Positions 1 through 12,965 of a stretch of 64,000 nt of DNA are shown here, in pieces. The notes under the pieces were generated by a model. That model saw only the letters and a program-made list of their open reading frames with translations. It did no database searches and was not told where the DNA came from. Position 1 is the first letter of the stretch. Each line of letters begins with the position of its first letter. Position numbers and translations under genes: made by a program. Source of the stretch: Trifolium pratense (taxonomy: Eukaryota > Streptophyta > Magnoliopsida > Fabales > Fabaceae); assembly GCF_020283565.1 (NCBI RefSeq), contig NC_060059.1:41160338-41224337 (forward strand), given 5' to 3'.

Positions 1-558
1 TTAAGCCATAAAAACCAAAGATATTTGAATAATGAGAAAACAAATATTGATACAATGTAATATCTCCCATAATAATTATTGCTCTTAGTGTACTGTTGTG
101 CGGAGGCTCATATCATGGCACTGTTGTGCATTGCCTTTTGCAGGTAACTATGGTCTAGAAAAACACTATTGCAAAAATAAAACAACTATAACTAATAGAT
201 GCATTACAAAAAGACTATTCTATAGAAACAAATTAAACTAATTTTATTCTGAAAAACTCATTGGGGTGGCTTGAAAAAAATAAAAAAGAACACTAATTCG
301 TATTAAAAGATTCACAAGAAATCCAGGCGGTAAATTTCAGATATGTTCAATAGCAGTCTGCCAAACCAAGAACTAAAACTGACATCTCTTACAGTTTGTT
401 AAAAGATATTGTTTTCACGTGACTAACTTCTAGAAGAAAAAAACAATATATCACAAGGATTTTACAATACAATTCCAAGACTTTGGACCACGTAAAACAA
501 ATAATCATACTAACATGCAGAAATATAACAATGTTTAGCACATAAAAAAATTACTCAC

Positions 559-1750
559 CCTGTTGACCTTTCAACCACATAATTTGCTATGTAAAGCCCA
601 ATAAATGTAGCCCAAAGTGAGTAGATGGGGGAAATCTCATCTGATGAACCAGGACATGAACCATTGCAGGCTATCTAAAACATAAAAATATTTCTTGCAT
701 CACAATATGTAAAGGACCACCACCGATAACAGATACTATGATTTAATACACAAGAAGGTATAAATTATATGATTATATTAATTAATTAGTCACCTCTCCA
801 TAAATAACCCACTTTGACAAAAGTGGATAATCACTTGCAGATCCAACTGGAGCAAACCACGATGAGCAAACCTGGTCCTTCAACTCATTCATCCGAAGAA
901 ACTTTGCAAGCCATGTGTTTCTCTCTTCTTTCTTCCAAAAAGAAGAAAACCAGTTTGAATTTTTTCGCTCAAGCGGTCTTTCTCTTAACATGGCACGGTT
1001 TCCACAATGACTATAAAATACACAGCATGCCACACTAAGTACCTATTATTTATTTAAAAGAAAGGCATCAGAATGATGTTGAGTCCTCTAAGGAACAAAA
1101 AAGCATGTTCCTAACTTACGGCGCAGTTTTGAAGAATAGTCAAGATCTCTGGTCTCTTTCCAGCTACACGTGAAACAAAGCCAATATACCAGAGGCCATA
1201 AAAAATAATGTGGAAAACAAGAAGAAACACAATGGATGAGATATATATCGTCAAAAACAAAGATAGATTCATTCTCATATCCACCCCCATTGACTGAAAA
1301 CTAGGAAGATGGTACACTGCTGCCACTAAAATCCAGGCTATGTACCTGCAAAGTGGACGCCAAATCATTTCCGATCCAGTAGATTATTTTTCATAAACAT
1401 ACATAATAACACATGTACATACACAGTGATACATTTGTTAAATAAACTTACCATCGACTGAAATTTGAATAACTCGGCTTGATAGTCTTAACCAAAAATG
1501 GTGATGAAAAGAAATAGAAGAACCCAAACAAGAAGACATACATAGACCACCATTTAATATTGTTATCTAATTTTTCTACAAGAGTATGCATATTGTCGGA
1601 TGAGATGAAAAAAAGGCAACCCACGGCAACAGCAATTATAGCATGGCGGGAATGTTCATGAGGGTAAGGATAAGTGTGGGTCAGAATAGTTCTGACCCTC
1701 TCCATTTTCAGTGTATCAAGAAGACCCGCAGAGTGCTTATCAGATACCAT
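559..1750 (-). CDS. N-terminal part of a multi-pass membrane protein, probably calcineurin-like metallophosphoesterase family (runs off left edge)
   Basis: Four coding exons on the minus strand join in phase: 1750-1452, 1345-1120, 1042-794 and 674-559, 890 nt in all (about 297 residues). All have GT donors and AG acceptors. The start ATG at 1750 opens a protein that reads MVSDKHSAGLLDTLKMERVR, followed by several hydrophobic stretches (around VGCLFFISS, WWSMYVFLFGFFYFF, YIAWILVAAVYH, FLTIYISSIVFLLVFHIIF and SLWATFIGLYIANYVV), so at least five membrane segments are likely. The order and wording match, from memory, the N-terminal membrane part of plant proteins of about 1000 aa that end in a calcineurin-like metallophosphoesterase domain. 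That catalytic domain would lie left of base 1 and cannot be seen. Bases 1-558 are the next intron; I found no further exon there. The family assignment is recall without a search; membrane topology and exon structure are read directly. Confidence 0.75.
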
Positions 1751-2848
1751 TTCCAATCTTTTAAAAATGACCAATACAATGAACCTAAATTCTTGCAGTA
1801 AAGCTTATTTTAGCAGTTCCAGAAAACCATAGAGAACGGCGACAGAAGAATCCTGCACAAGATGAAAATAATAATAGTCTCAGTCTCAGTATTAGTGGCA
1901 ACAGGGCGTCTCAGAACAATAATCTAACTTTAATTTTCTTTCTGGGAAAAAAAAGATAAACCAAGTTGAAATTCGATGTTTGATTAAGTACTATATGCAT
2001 GGCATAAAAACTCTATGTAAAGAAGAAAAAACAAGAATCGTCACAATAACTATCTACAAAACGCTAACACAGACACCATACACCATACAGACACTGTCAC
2101 GTCGACATGGGCAAAAAATTAAGAAAATGAATTAATTGAATGTAATCACACACGTTTTGGACACCTGACACGGCATCAATCAGAAGTGTCGGTGTTACAT
2201 GAGGTAACTAACTATTTAAGGCTATGTAAGTAAATCCTGTCAGTTCAACCGAAAACCTTTATCAATTAAACTAAAATACAACCGCAGGTGGTCCTTTTCC
2301 TATTCTATATATATACATCAAATTCTCCTCCAAGATTATGACAAATTCTTTGTCAATAATTAAAATTTTTTTCTTCCTAATAAATGAATTCCACTCTATA
2401 GTTCCATATCTAAACATTCTGACAACAAGTTTATAGTCGTGATTAAAAAATGTCAACATCAGAGTGCAACAGAACAACGGGGAAACGATCATGATTAAAA
2501 TAACAGAGTATCACAAGTTGTTAAGAACAATAACTAAATTTAAGAAAACAACAAACTTAGGTCCTATAAAAATAAAAAATACTTAACAGAAATTCAAATA
2601 ATCAAACAATAAATAAGAATTATTACAATAAAATTAGAGGTAAGAAAACAAAACCCTAATTCCTCTTGTATAATAATTATAAATCTTAATTTTGTTTATT
2701 ACCTTATTAGAAAATGTTGTAACAAGAATTGGGAAGGAAAATGTTTGAAAGTAAAAAGAAGCAAAAGCTTATTGACGAAATATATGTATACGTAAGAAGG
2801 AGATAGAAGAAGAAAACGAAGCATAAAGGAACATGTTCGAATGCAATC

Positions 2849-2892
<44 letters not shown>

Positions 2893-3060
2893 TTGATTGA
2901 TTGAAATTTGAAATTTGAATGAATGAATTGTTGTTGTTATTGAAACCTGTGAAAAAGCGTGCGATGTAAGAATTAAGAAGTTGGTTGGTTATGTTGTTAA
3001 GAAGAGGGAGAAGAGAAGAGGGTATCGACGTTGGGAATCTGAGAATGTCTGTGAGGAACA
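1751..3060 (-). other. 5' leader of the membrane-protein gene: leader exon, ~1-kb leader intron and short uORF
   Basis: A leader exon probably lies between about 3060 and 2892 and ends ATCAAG|GTTTCT. The leader intron would run 2891-1853, with acceptor TTGTGCAG. The second exon then has 102 nt of leader (1852-1751) before the main ATG at 1750. This leader contains a seven-codon uORF (MVFWNC then stop) about 55 nt before the main start. No spliced transcript was seen, and the transcription start is not located. Apparent ORFs here, including a Ser-Leu run, come from the GA microsatellite and from intron sequence. Confidence 0.5.
2851..2889. repeat. (GA)n microsatellite
   Basis: About 19 uninterrupted AG/GA dinucleotides. 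On the gene's strand this is a (CT)n tract starting a few bases inside the leader intron of the membrane-protein gene. CT-rich tracts near plant 5' leaders are common. Confidence 0.95.
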
Positions 3061-3206
3061 AAACAATACAACAATGGCATATTCTTTTCTCTTTTTAGTT
3101 TCTTAACTTCATTCATTCGCTTTCGCCCAAACCCCACAACACCCCCAATACACAAATCAAAAGCCAACCACCCTAATTTTATTTTATTTTAAATAGTAAA
3201 TTTGGA

Positions 3207-3258
<52 letters not shown>

Positions 3259-5047
3259 GTGTAATAAAAAATTTAAATCTGGATATTTGGAAGTTTTTTA
3301 TGGAAAGATTGGATATTAATTAATATTATAAAAATTGGATGGTAAATTGTATCAGCCATAAATATTTTTTTTTTATAAGCCATAAAATCTCTTACCCTAA
3401 ATTTTCTTTATACAATTTTATAAAAAAAAAAAAAAATCTATATACAAAATAAGAAAATTTATTTATACTTAAATACCATACAATTTCCTTTTTTTTTACG
3501 CAAATACCATACAATTTCTAATTGATCAGAAAATGAGTTTGATTCATGGGTAAAAACAATTTAAAAAGGCCGAATTATTCGGATTAAGTAGACTCGGATT
3601 TCATTCAATATAATTTTTGAAATATTGTACTTATCTTTCGACCAAATTTTAGATTATTATGGTCATTTTTTCTCTGATATCAAATAATTAATATAACATG
3701 TAAGAAAATTACAATAGAAATATAAGTAGACATAGTAAAAGAATGTTACACAAACAACCAATAATATTTTATCATGTATGGTTATTTTGAAACTACTTAT
3801 ATGACATGAAAGAGTGACGATTTCTAATTAGATATTCGTGTAAACTTTCATTACACCGACTGCTTACCATCTTTAAACTTTAGAAATATATAAACTTTTA
3901 TTTCTTCTGCCTTATATAATAAGTGTCATCATCAATATTTATAACAAAAATTGAAATAATTGTCATCCATCTATCTTTTTAAAAGATTTTTGTTGTAAAC
4001 AATAACTTCTTTTATCCTATAAAATAAACTTCTTTTAAAGGATCTTTTGAAAAGTTAATCATATTAATTTAATAATAAATTTCTTTAATGTATTTCTTTT
4101 TATGAAATAATTTATTGCATTTTACATCCACACGTTACTCCTCTATGAATTAATGTTTTTCTTTCTGTATTTAGCAAAACGTTGTAAAGAAAGAGCACAA
4201 GGATTAGATTGTCCAAAAATCTAATTCAGAGTTCTTATCCAAAAATAATAAATACTCTAAATTCTAATTCAGTTTCGGCGGCTTCCTTCCGCGTCTTTTC
4301 TTTCCGTCCAACTTGCGTTGTTTCAATCACCGTCCTCAACTTCCACAACAAATCGGTTAGCATTTATTTCATTGGGCTTTATAGGCCCAATTATGCAATT
4401 GTGGAATCACAACCAAGTCCAGCATTTTAGCTGAGGACATAACTTCTTTTCTCACCTCACATTTCTAAAAAAAAAATCACACATGTGTGGAAGTATATAT
4501 ATCTTTTTAAAAAAAAAATCACACATTTCTAACTTTTACTAAACATGTTTCTGGATAGTATAAAAATGATATAATTAAGATGTATTCTTTTATATGTTTC
4601 AATCCGTATAGTTTTTAACTTAAAGAGTCATACTAACTAATGTGTTCCTAGAGCACACGTTAAGATATATAAACATAGAAATTTTATATCAAATAATATG
4701 AATTGTTTAATTTTTTTAAAAAAAAAACACAAATTTTAAGAAAATGTTTGCATGTTAATTAACATTTTCCTAACTTAAAATACACCAATTTTTTTTTTTA
4801 CATATAACAAACTTTTGAGAAAATACGAATAACATGTAAGAAGATACACTTTGTAGGGAATTAAGAAATCAACCGGGGAGAAGAGCCCGAGAAAATATAC
4901 GCACATGAGGAAAAAGGGCAGTAAATAAATATGTTGATTTGTTTGATGTTTTTTACACAAAAATAATCTTCATTCAAATGACAAAATAAAAATAATACAA
5001 TTAAATGACCAAGTATATATTATCCATAAGATTTGACTCAATTGATG
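3061..5047. other. AT-rich intergenic DNA, no gene seen
   Basis: The right-hand flank and likely promoter of the leftmost gene. It holds an (AT)n microsatellite at 3219-3256 and several A or T homopolymers. ORFs here are short, with no recognisable domain. Confidence 0.7.
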
Positions 5048-5486
5048 ATGTTAGTATTATTATTATGTTGAACATCTTCACTTGAGTATAACTTAAAACC
5101 ATACGGCTCTCTGTTTGTGAGTTTTAAGTGATGTTATCACATCTAAAAAAAAGGACCAAATGTGGGGACATTTTCTATCCATTTTGCCAATGTGGAATTG
5201 CCAAACCAAAATCTTAATCAACAAAATCCAACAAATTTCTTCCATGTATGGGTGATGGTAAAAAATATGTAAATTCACAATCATTAAATTTCTCTATCTT
5301 TGAAATAAAATATTTGTCGGTGTTTCACTCATGTCTATTGCAGTTGATCTCTAACATGGTCAATTCAACCACATGTTAACAAGTTATTTGTGACGATGTG
5401 AGGAAGATGTTGGATTTAATGGTATACAAACTTTTTACTCAAGATACGGTACCAGCAAAACAAGTCTGTCTTTCTCATGCATCTCA
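5048..5486 (+). repeat. 440-bp direct repeat, left copy
   Basis: Starts ATGTTAGTATTATTATTA and runs to about CTTTCTCATGCAT. It matches 9491-9944 almost throughout, with only scattered substitutions and small A-run indels. The pair brackets 4 kb of other repeats, which looks like LTRs. However, I see no tRNA primer site after this copy, no purine tract before the right copy and no matching target duplication, so an LTR identity is not supported. Confidence 0.85.
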
Positions 5487-5862
5487 TGCATTTATTGCTT
5501 TTTTGGATAAAAAATATATTTTATTTCTAACTTTTATGGTGAATAATTTTTTTAACTATATTTTACAATTTAATTTTGTGAATAATAAACATAAATATAC
5601 ACTATGAATATTCAATAAATAGACGTAACTCAAACTCCGATGATGAACTCAGTTTCATAATAGTAATGGCGGATCAGTGGATGATGACTCTTTGAACCTT
5701 CAAATGGTGGAGTTTCACTGAAATTCACGTCTTCGTCCCCATTAGTGAGAGTGTGCCTACAAACAGTTTGGCACTTAATTAAGTTAGTAAGATCTTATGT
5801 CGATCTATAGTTTGAGAGGTTGACTTCAAATCTATATATGCAAAATGTCTTTTAGCTAGATC

Positions 5863-6968
5863 TCACATAATATAAGTTATTTCATAGAAAAGCTTTTACA
5901 ATTGAATGAAATATGTGATTGCGATTTGCGGTGATAACATGACGCCATCTCCTGGTGCTTCATTGGTTACCGGTAGTCCTACGTGTGAAACTTGTGGCAA
6001 TGCTATAATTGAGGCGTCCTCTAGCGGTAATATCCAACTTCACAAGGAAATTATGATCAATTCTATTGTTTCGACCTTTAACCACTAGTCATGCATTGTT
6101 GCCCAGAGCGTGGTAACAAGTCATCTGCAACTATTCCTACCAAATGGTCCTTAGTAAGCAATCAATTCATTATGGGGATGCAACTAACACACAGTTGCCT
6201 ATGAATTTGTCTTTGAAAACTAAAGGAGACCTAACTGGTTCTGAATATTTCAAAGAAAATATAACTGATGATTTTTGTGTATAATGATTGTTCATATAAA
6301 CTCCAATGATACGTTAATAGCTATATATATATATGCATGGCGATTTTGTTGCATCTGCGGCTGCTAATTTGGCCCTTCTTTCTTTATAGAATTCTAGATC
6401 AGAGGATACAACCTCAAGTCAAACACGTGACCATCTAATCTAGAATCCTCTAAAGAAAAAACGGTCAAATTAGCATCGACAAATGCAACAAAATCACCAT
6501 AATATAGTTATTAATGTATGACTGAGGTTTATAGGAACAACATGTATACACAAAATCATTTGTTCTATTTCTTTTGGACTTTCAAGAACTAGTTAGGTCA
6601 CCTTTAGTTTGAAAATATAAATGCATAGGCATCCCTGTATCAGTTGTAGGCCCATAATTAATAAATTGATTGCTTACCAAGTACCCCTTAACAGTAATAG
6701 ATGTAGATGTTTTGTTACCATGCTTTAGGCAATACATGGCAGACTGATGGTTAATAGACTAAACAACTGAATTCTTCACAGTTCCTTATTAATTATGATA
6801 TTCCTATTAGGGGACTCATTGGTTATAGCATTTGCCACCGGTTTCACAAGTTAGACTCCTGGTAACCGATGAATTACCAAGAGATAGAGTCATATTATCC
6901 TACAGATTCCATTCACATATCCCAACTAGTTGTATAAATTGTTCTATAAAATAACTTATATTGTGGGA
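5863..6968. repeat. Foldback repeat, copy A (diverged inverted repeat)
   Basis: Left arm about 5863-6418 and right arm about 6419-6968 are imperfect reverse complements, by eye about three-quarters identical. For example GTTACCGGTAGTCC...CTTGTGGCAATGCTAT on the left returns as the complement of ATAGCATTTGCCACCGG...TCCTGGTAACC on the right. The turn lies near the CCTCAAGTCAAACACGTG stretch. The left arm holds a short open frame (GDNMTPSPGASLVT...SPTCETCGNAI) that I do not recognise; the right arm's version is broken by stops. Copies B and C lie at 16147-17170 and 14841-15500. Confidence 0.75.
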
Positions 6969-6997
6969 TATAAAGAGTAATTTTTTATTTTTTTTTT

Positions 6998-9486
6998 TAA
7001 ATTAAAGAGTAAAAAGTATAATTAGTAATAGAAATTATAGTAAAACATAAAATGAAATTATAGCAATATATTAAATTTTTTTGACTAATTAGTAATAAAT
7101 TTATAATTTTTTTCAACTAACATATTATTGAAATTATTATATGGAAGTTATACAATACTAATACCGATTTCCTTAAAAATAAATAGTACAAATTTTAAAC
7201 TTTAATTATTAGTCAATAATATAAATATAGGAAAATGATAAATGATATTAATTAATATATAATTTTTTTGAACTAAATTAGTATTATATTATTTTATTTT
7301 GACTGAATAGTTTTCTTTTTATCGATTTGTAGTATTTTGATAAAAATATGTAAAGCATTAAAATTATATCTTTTTTTATTATTTAGAATTTCTTCTAAAT
7401 TAATAGCAAATTGCTATGTTTTTTGTTTATAGAATTTATACCATTGTAGTAATATTGTCTTCCTAGAATACAAAATAATACATATTAAAATTTAATTACC
7501 GATGAGTAATATTTATTGTCTTTCTGTGTAAAAAATATAATTTATTGCTATTTTAATTTTTTGTGTTGAATATTATTTTCTTTTATTTTTTTTTACGATT
7601 TAATTTTGTGAATAATAAAGATAAATATATTATAGCATGAATATTAAAATAAATGGACTTAACTTATTGTTTTGGCGGATCGGTGAATGATGAATCTTTG
7701 AACGTTTTGATGGTGGCGTTATTTGGCCGAATCCACCTATTCACCTCCGAAGATGGGTGTGTACCTGCAAATAATATGACACTCAAGTTAGTGTTTGCTA
7801 GTGGTGCTAAAAAAAAATCCCTCGCTATGGAAAATTTTAGATCCGGTGACCGGTGTCGATCTAGAGTTTGAGAGGTTTAACAACTTGAAATCTAGATCTA
7901 GGAAATGCCTTTCAGATCTGACATGATTGGGGGACCGGAAATTAAAATTATCTTAAGATTGAATTAAAAAATTATCATAATCAACAAAGAAAGAGAAAAC
8001 AAATATACCTGGAATGATGGTTTACAAAGGTGAAGGTGGACGAAGGTGGAAAAAAGAAGTAATCAAATCGTGGAATGGAAGTTCATGGTGAAATGATTCA
8101 ATGACGAGTTGTTGATGGAGGGTTCTACAACTATTGATTAAACTAGAGTTGTGCAAGAAAACTAGGGCACATAAAAATAAGAAATAAAAGGCTGCAATTA
8201 GATTTTTTTCATAAAATTCAAGGAAGCAAGCCACCCTTTAAATACTTAGATAACCCTAATTGATTTGGGCCAAACAATTGGGCCCTGGGCCACTTTGAAG
8301 GAAAATAACGATGGCTTCTCATTAGGCCCCCCGTGTTTCTTTTTCACCCCCTTTTAGCGCGCAAAAAAAAATTGGTTTAAGAGTGAAAAAAAAACATGGG
8401 GGGCGGGAAGAGAGCCTATCGAAAATAACAACAATGAAAATATTATAATTAAAAAATAAAATTATGCAGTCACTTAGAATTAAAGTTTTTCATCTACAAA
8501 GGTTTCTTGATTATTCTCTTGGGCTTGACATGATCTAGCCCACTATAAATAGAACATTGTCTTCGAGGTTGTGGTTGAAGTCCAATTGCGGTCCAGCAGA
8601 AAGCCTAAATTGTTTGGTGAGGAAGATCCCACAGTGTGGCCCACATGCTGGGTGAGGAAGGGTGTGAAGCTGACTTGGCCTTGGTTTCAAATGCAGCTGT
8701 CTATTTGACCATCTGTTTTTGGGTGATAAAATGTGTTATATTTCAAGGTTGTACCCTGGACTCGAAAAAGCAATCATGAGCAAAGACTTTGTGAGCTGTC
8801 ATTAAAGTGAACAATGACTATATTTGGTGTAGCATGCAATACTTGGTGGACAAGATACACAACGCAAACTGCATCTATGTAGCATGCAATATCACACTAG
8901 AAGAGCAAAAGTTCGAGCTACAACATAATACAAAACTAATTTTAATCTCATTGGTTTTCAAGCTATTATTTTATCACTCACACTCCATCTCTATTACTAT
9001 ATACTTGGGGTCTAAATATTCATTGAGTGTACTGGGCATATTTCATTTATGCTTCTCATATAGTTTGAGTTTCTTGTTAGCTTAGATCCAAACAAACTTC
9101 ACATATATTTGTTAGAACAAGCTCAAGTCAATACTTAGTTATTCTTTGAGTGTTGTAAAGTTAATTGAAACTAAGGTAGATAAGCTCTTAGAGCCCGAAG
9201 GTCTAGATATGAGTTTACATCATAATTCAAGATCTGTTGTATCTCAAGATTATAACACTGACAAACTTACAAACGTGTGGGCTGAACGTAGCTCAAGTTT
9301 AAGGGTGAACCATGATAAGTTAGTTGCGACTAAGGTAGATAAGCTCTTAGAGCTTGAAGGTCTAGATATGGGTTTGCATCATAATTCAAGACATGTTGTA
9401 TCTCAAGATTATAGCGCTGACAAACTTACAAACGTTGGGAGTGGACATAGCTCAAGTTTAAGGGTGAACCATGATAAGTTAGTTGC
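6998..9486 (+). repeat. 2.5-kb duplicated segment, copy A
   Basis: Collinear with 22457-24870: the same order of an AT-rich stretch, a short open frame beginning MDLTYCFGGSVNDESLN, a reverse-strand frame beginning MACFLEFYEKN, a G/C-rich hairpin at about 8310-8421 (GGCCCCCCGTG...CATGGGGGGCGGG), and the 53-codon tandem repeat. None of the frames matches a family that I know. The shared order shows one ancestral element copied as a block. Confidence 0.8.
8310..8421. repeat. Short hairpin MITE-like repeat
   Basis: Ends are complementary: CTCATTAGGCCCCCCGTGTTTC against GAAAAAAAAACATGGGGGGCGG, with an internal TAGCGCGCAAAA motif. A second copy lies near 23690-23795. The motifs (CACCCC, TAGCG-GCAAAA) recur in the MITE at 13752-13937, so the three are probably one family. 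Confidence 0.6.
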
Positions 9487-9489
9487 GAC
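9171..9489 (+). repeat. 159-bp (53-codon) tandem repeat, two units
   Basis: Two units start at 9171 and 9330 (CTAAGGTAGATAAGCTCTTAGAG), exactly 159 bp apart, so the reading frame is kept. The translated unit has the core KVDKLLELEGLDM, LHHNSR, VVSQDY and DKLTN, then SSSLRVNHDKLVAT. The frame runs through both units without a stop (9146-9514). I do not recognise the repeat as a known domain. Confidence 0.85.
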
Positions 9490-9490
9490 A

Positions 9491-9944
9491 ATGTTAGTAT
9501 TATTATTAGGTTGAACATCTTCACTTGAGTATAAACTTGAAACCATATAGTTCTCTGTATGTGAGTTTTAAGTGATGTTATCACATCTAAAAAAGAAAAA
9601 AAAAAAAAAAGACCAAATGTGGGGACACTTTCTATCCTTTTTGCCAATGTGGAATTGCCAAACCAAAATCTTAATCAACAGAATCCAACAAATTTCTTCC
9701 ACTTATGGGTGATGGTAAAAAATATGCAAATTCACAATCATTAAATTTCTCCATCTTTGAAATAAAATATTTATCGGTGTTTCACTCATGTCTATTGCAG
9801 TTGATCTCTAACATGGTCAATTCAACCACATGTTAACAAGTTATTTGTGACGATGTGAGGAAGATGTTGAATTTAGTGGTATACAAACCTTTTACTCAAG
9901 ATATGGTACCAGCAAAACGAGTTTGTCTTTCTCATGCATATCAT
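9491..9944 (+). repeat. 440-bp direct repeat, right copy
   Basis: Same orientation as 5048-5486, with a longer A run after ACATCTAAAA. Similarity ends about CTCATGCATATCA. Confidence 0.85.
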
Positions 9945-12339
9945 CAAACACAAAGTACAATCTTGAAACAAACTTAAAATAAAACAAAAGCAAAGTGTTG
10001 TTATAAATTATAAAATAAAATATACGTAGGATGTCATTTAAAATTATATTGTTAAAATATTGTGTTAGATCCTAAATATTGTTTCATTTAATATCAACGA
10101 CCTAGTAGCATATTAGTCCATTTACAAAAACAGCTTATATCAGTCGCCACTTTGAGAGTGGTATATGCTTTCACTAAAAAGAAAATCTAAAGTAGAATTT
10201 TAAACAAACTTTCAAACTTTAAAAATCAAACTATAATACATAATACTATTATTGTCGGTTTGGTAAACTAATATCAAACTTTGTTACACTTTAAACTTGA
10301 CTTTTAGGTAAAATAGTAGTATCTTTTTTTCCAATTTTTACGTAAGGTTTGGAAGAACTTTAAATTATCAAGATCACTTTCTTAAAAACTAGTATATCGT
10401 TGAGCTCTCTGGGACAAATTGTTCGGAAGAATTTGAGTTTGACTTTACGGGAGCAATTATTGTCTAAACTTTATATATTTTGCAGTCGAACTCAAAATTA
10501 TATCGGAGCTTCTTTCCCCGAACTAGAAGATTAACACACAAAATAATTATATAGTAAAGAAAGAAAAAAAACTTTGTTACATTTTTGTCATGCAAAACAT
10601 AGCCTAACAAATTTCCAACCTAATTTTACTAGTTACACATGAATCAAGCGTTGTCGTTGTATGCTATTAACACGGATGCTGTGAGTTTGTTCACAGATTC
10701 ATCCTTTTTATTTTTAGCGATGTTGAATGTGTATTTGAATCTGATGTACTATATCAATTATTGGAATGAATGAATATCGTTATCTTTTTAGTAAAAAAAA
10801 AAAAAACACACACAAGCAATGGACATAAATAAAAGTGGTGAGATTGGAGAAATGACCCCTACCATAAACAAGTTGTGCTCTGTGGTGGGACCTAGCTCCA
10901 TTCTTCATTCAGTGGTTATGAACTTCCCTGGCTTGAGGAGCCAACCTATGAGTTGAAGAAACCTCTCATGTTTCCTTTATGAAGCAAATTGGAATATAAT
11001 TATAGTATTCATTTGATTTGATTAATAATGGGAGTGAGGCAAAAGGGTCCACATGAAATCTAGTGGGGTTTAGAAGTGTATATACCTTTCTTTTGCTGCC
11101 AATTTGGTATTTCAAGTTTTAGTGGTGCGCATTTTGGTCAAGATTCCCTTGCACTTTTACTAGTAACATATCTAGGCATTGAGATTGAGAGAGGAAAAAT
11201 ATGCAATAGAGATCTGTCATTTAATTGAACTAAAGATATTTCTATTTCACAAAATACAGTATTTTTTATTTTAAGTTTTTGTTAACCAAATTTATATATT
11301 TGGCTAAATTATAATTTTGGCTCCTAACTTTCACAAATTTGCAATTTATGCCCTTTAACTTTCATAATAACACTTTTATCCCTTAACTTTAATTTCTTTT
11401 GCAAAATGCTAATTTTGACTAAATCAATGCACACATGAATATCACTTAAATGATTCACGTCACATCAACATGTTTTGCCACGTAAATAAATAAATAAATA
11501 AATATTTAAAAAAATTGTAGATTGCATGCCTTCTTTATTAGCTTTTTAATTTTTTTTTGGAACGGATATCTACCGTGTAAGAACATTTTATAGTTGGAAC
11601 ATGGATTAAACCAACAATTTTTCACTAATCAACATTTGCATGTATGGTTTTTGGAAATGGATTTTCTGCCATCAAATAATGACTGTAGGGTGATTTCAAT
11701 TGTTCGATCTACTATATAGTTTTTACTTATTTTTTATGTTATTAATCTTCACCATCCGTCTCAATTATAAGGTCTACAATATTCTGAATGCATGGCTCCC
11801 CATAGAATCCGTGGTTGTGTTAAGTAAGCCACTCAACAAAGAGAATATTCCATCCATAATTTGAAACTAGTCAAATGAATGAAGAGTGAGTGGTGAACTT
11901 AACTTGAAATATCTTAATTTCTCAAAGTACTATGGATTATGGAATCTAGCTTATAGCTACATTACACTAGGGGCTGCCAAACAAACTGGAAGTGTCATTG
12001 GAACCAGAAACGTCTATTCAAGACATATACGATAGTGGAAGTACGTTTGTGCAGTTGTGGAGCACTACAGACATATATTTATGATGATGAATGAAGTTTT
12101 TCCAATTGTAGTAGAAAGAGAAGCAAAACCACAATCGTGTCGTGTACAAGAATCACTGGAAGATACCCTCACTTACATGAGTTGTACGTCCCAAAATAGA
12201 CTTGTACACCAAAAGGGAAATTAAGTGGTGCTTCATCTTCATCTCTTGGCCTATACTTATAGACTCCAAATACAGTGTGTAAAGAACTTAAAAGGGAAAT
12301 ATGTCTAAAAAATAATGCATTTATGTAAAAAAGTTTTTA

Positions 12340-12396
<57 letters not shown>

Positions 12397-12861
12397 GAAA
12401 TTAAAATTAAAATATAATATTAATTTTTTTTTGAACCAAAAATATAATATTAATTTATTAATTAACATTTGATAATTGATATTCATATTTTTTTAAAGAG
12501 CCTAGCGTCAAATTCAACAAGTATAACTCTATCAACAAAAACAAAAATTCAACAAGTATAAACAATAAAAAGAAAGAAAAAAAATTGCATGTTATGGAAA
12601 AAATGTCCATACAAGTTAAAACTATTATTTAGTTATGGAAAATATTCATACTTTACATTCTAAAATAAATTAATTAGCAAAAGGGCATATATATGGTTCC
12701 CTCCCTGGGTCATGGAAGATTGACCTTTTGTAAAAAGAGAATCTTGAGGGAGTATAATCATGTTAAAGAATAAAGATCATCCACCACATTCTAAATTCTC
12801 ATTAAATATTGGTATATAGTATATTCTACTAGTGATAGATGTTGAACTTTTGAACTCAAGG
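9945..12861. other. Intergenic DNA upstream of the CEP gene
   Basis: No gene seen. At 10750-10812 a stretch ending in a long A run looks like a retroposed 3' end. At about 11300-11480 there is a repeat (CTCCTAACTTTCACAAATTTGCAATTT) shared with the inverted repeat in the carboxypeptidase intron at 39830-40150. A (TA)n microsatellite lies at 12342-12394. Confidence 0.6.
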
Positions 12862-12871
12862 CCTATATATA
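12862..12871 (+). promoter_or_regulatory. Probable TATA box of the CEP gene
   Basis: CCTATATATA lies about 95 nt before the start ATG, which fits a leader of 60-70 nt. It is the only TATA-like run at a suitable distance apart from the distant (TA)n microsatellite. Confidence 0.5.
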
Positions 12872-12965
12872 CCCTATGTACACGCATCAAATATAAAAAC
12901 ACATTACACATTCAAATATCAAATTCTCTTCTTTCAATTAAACCTCTCATTCTCAAAATTATACA

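Noticed and set aside
2699..3061. ORF with a Ser-Leu run on the minus strand
   Set aside because: Reads through the GA microsatellite and the leader of the membrane-protein gene; no conserved content.
5049..9944. A full LTR retrotransposon
   Set aside because: No primer site, purine tract, gag/pol or matching target duplication; kept only as direct repeats around other repeats.
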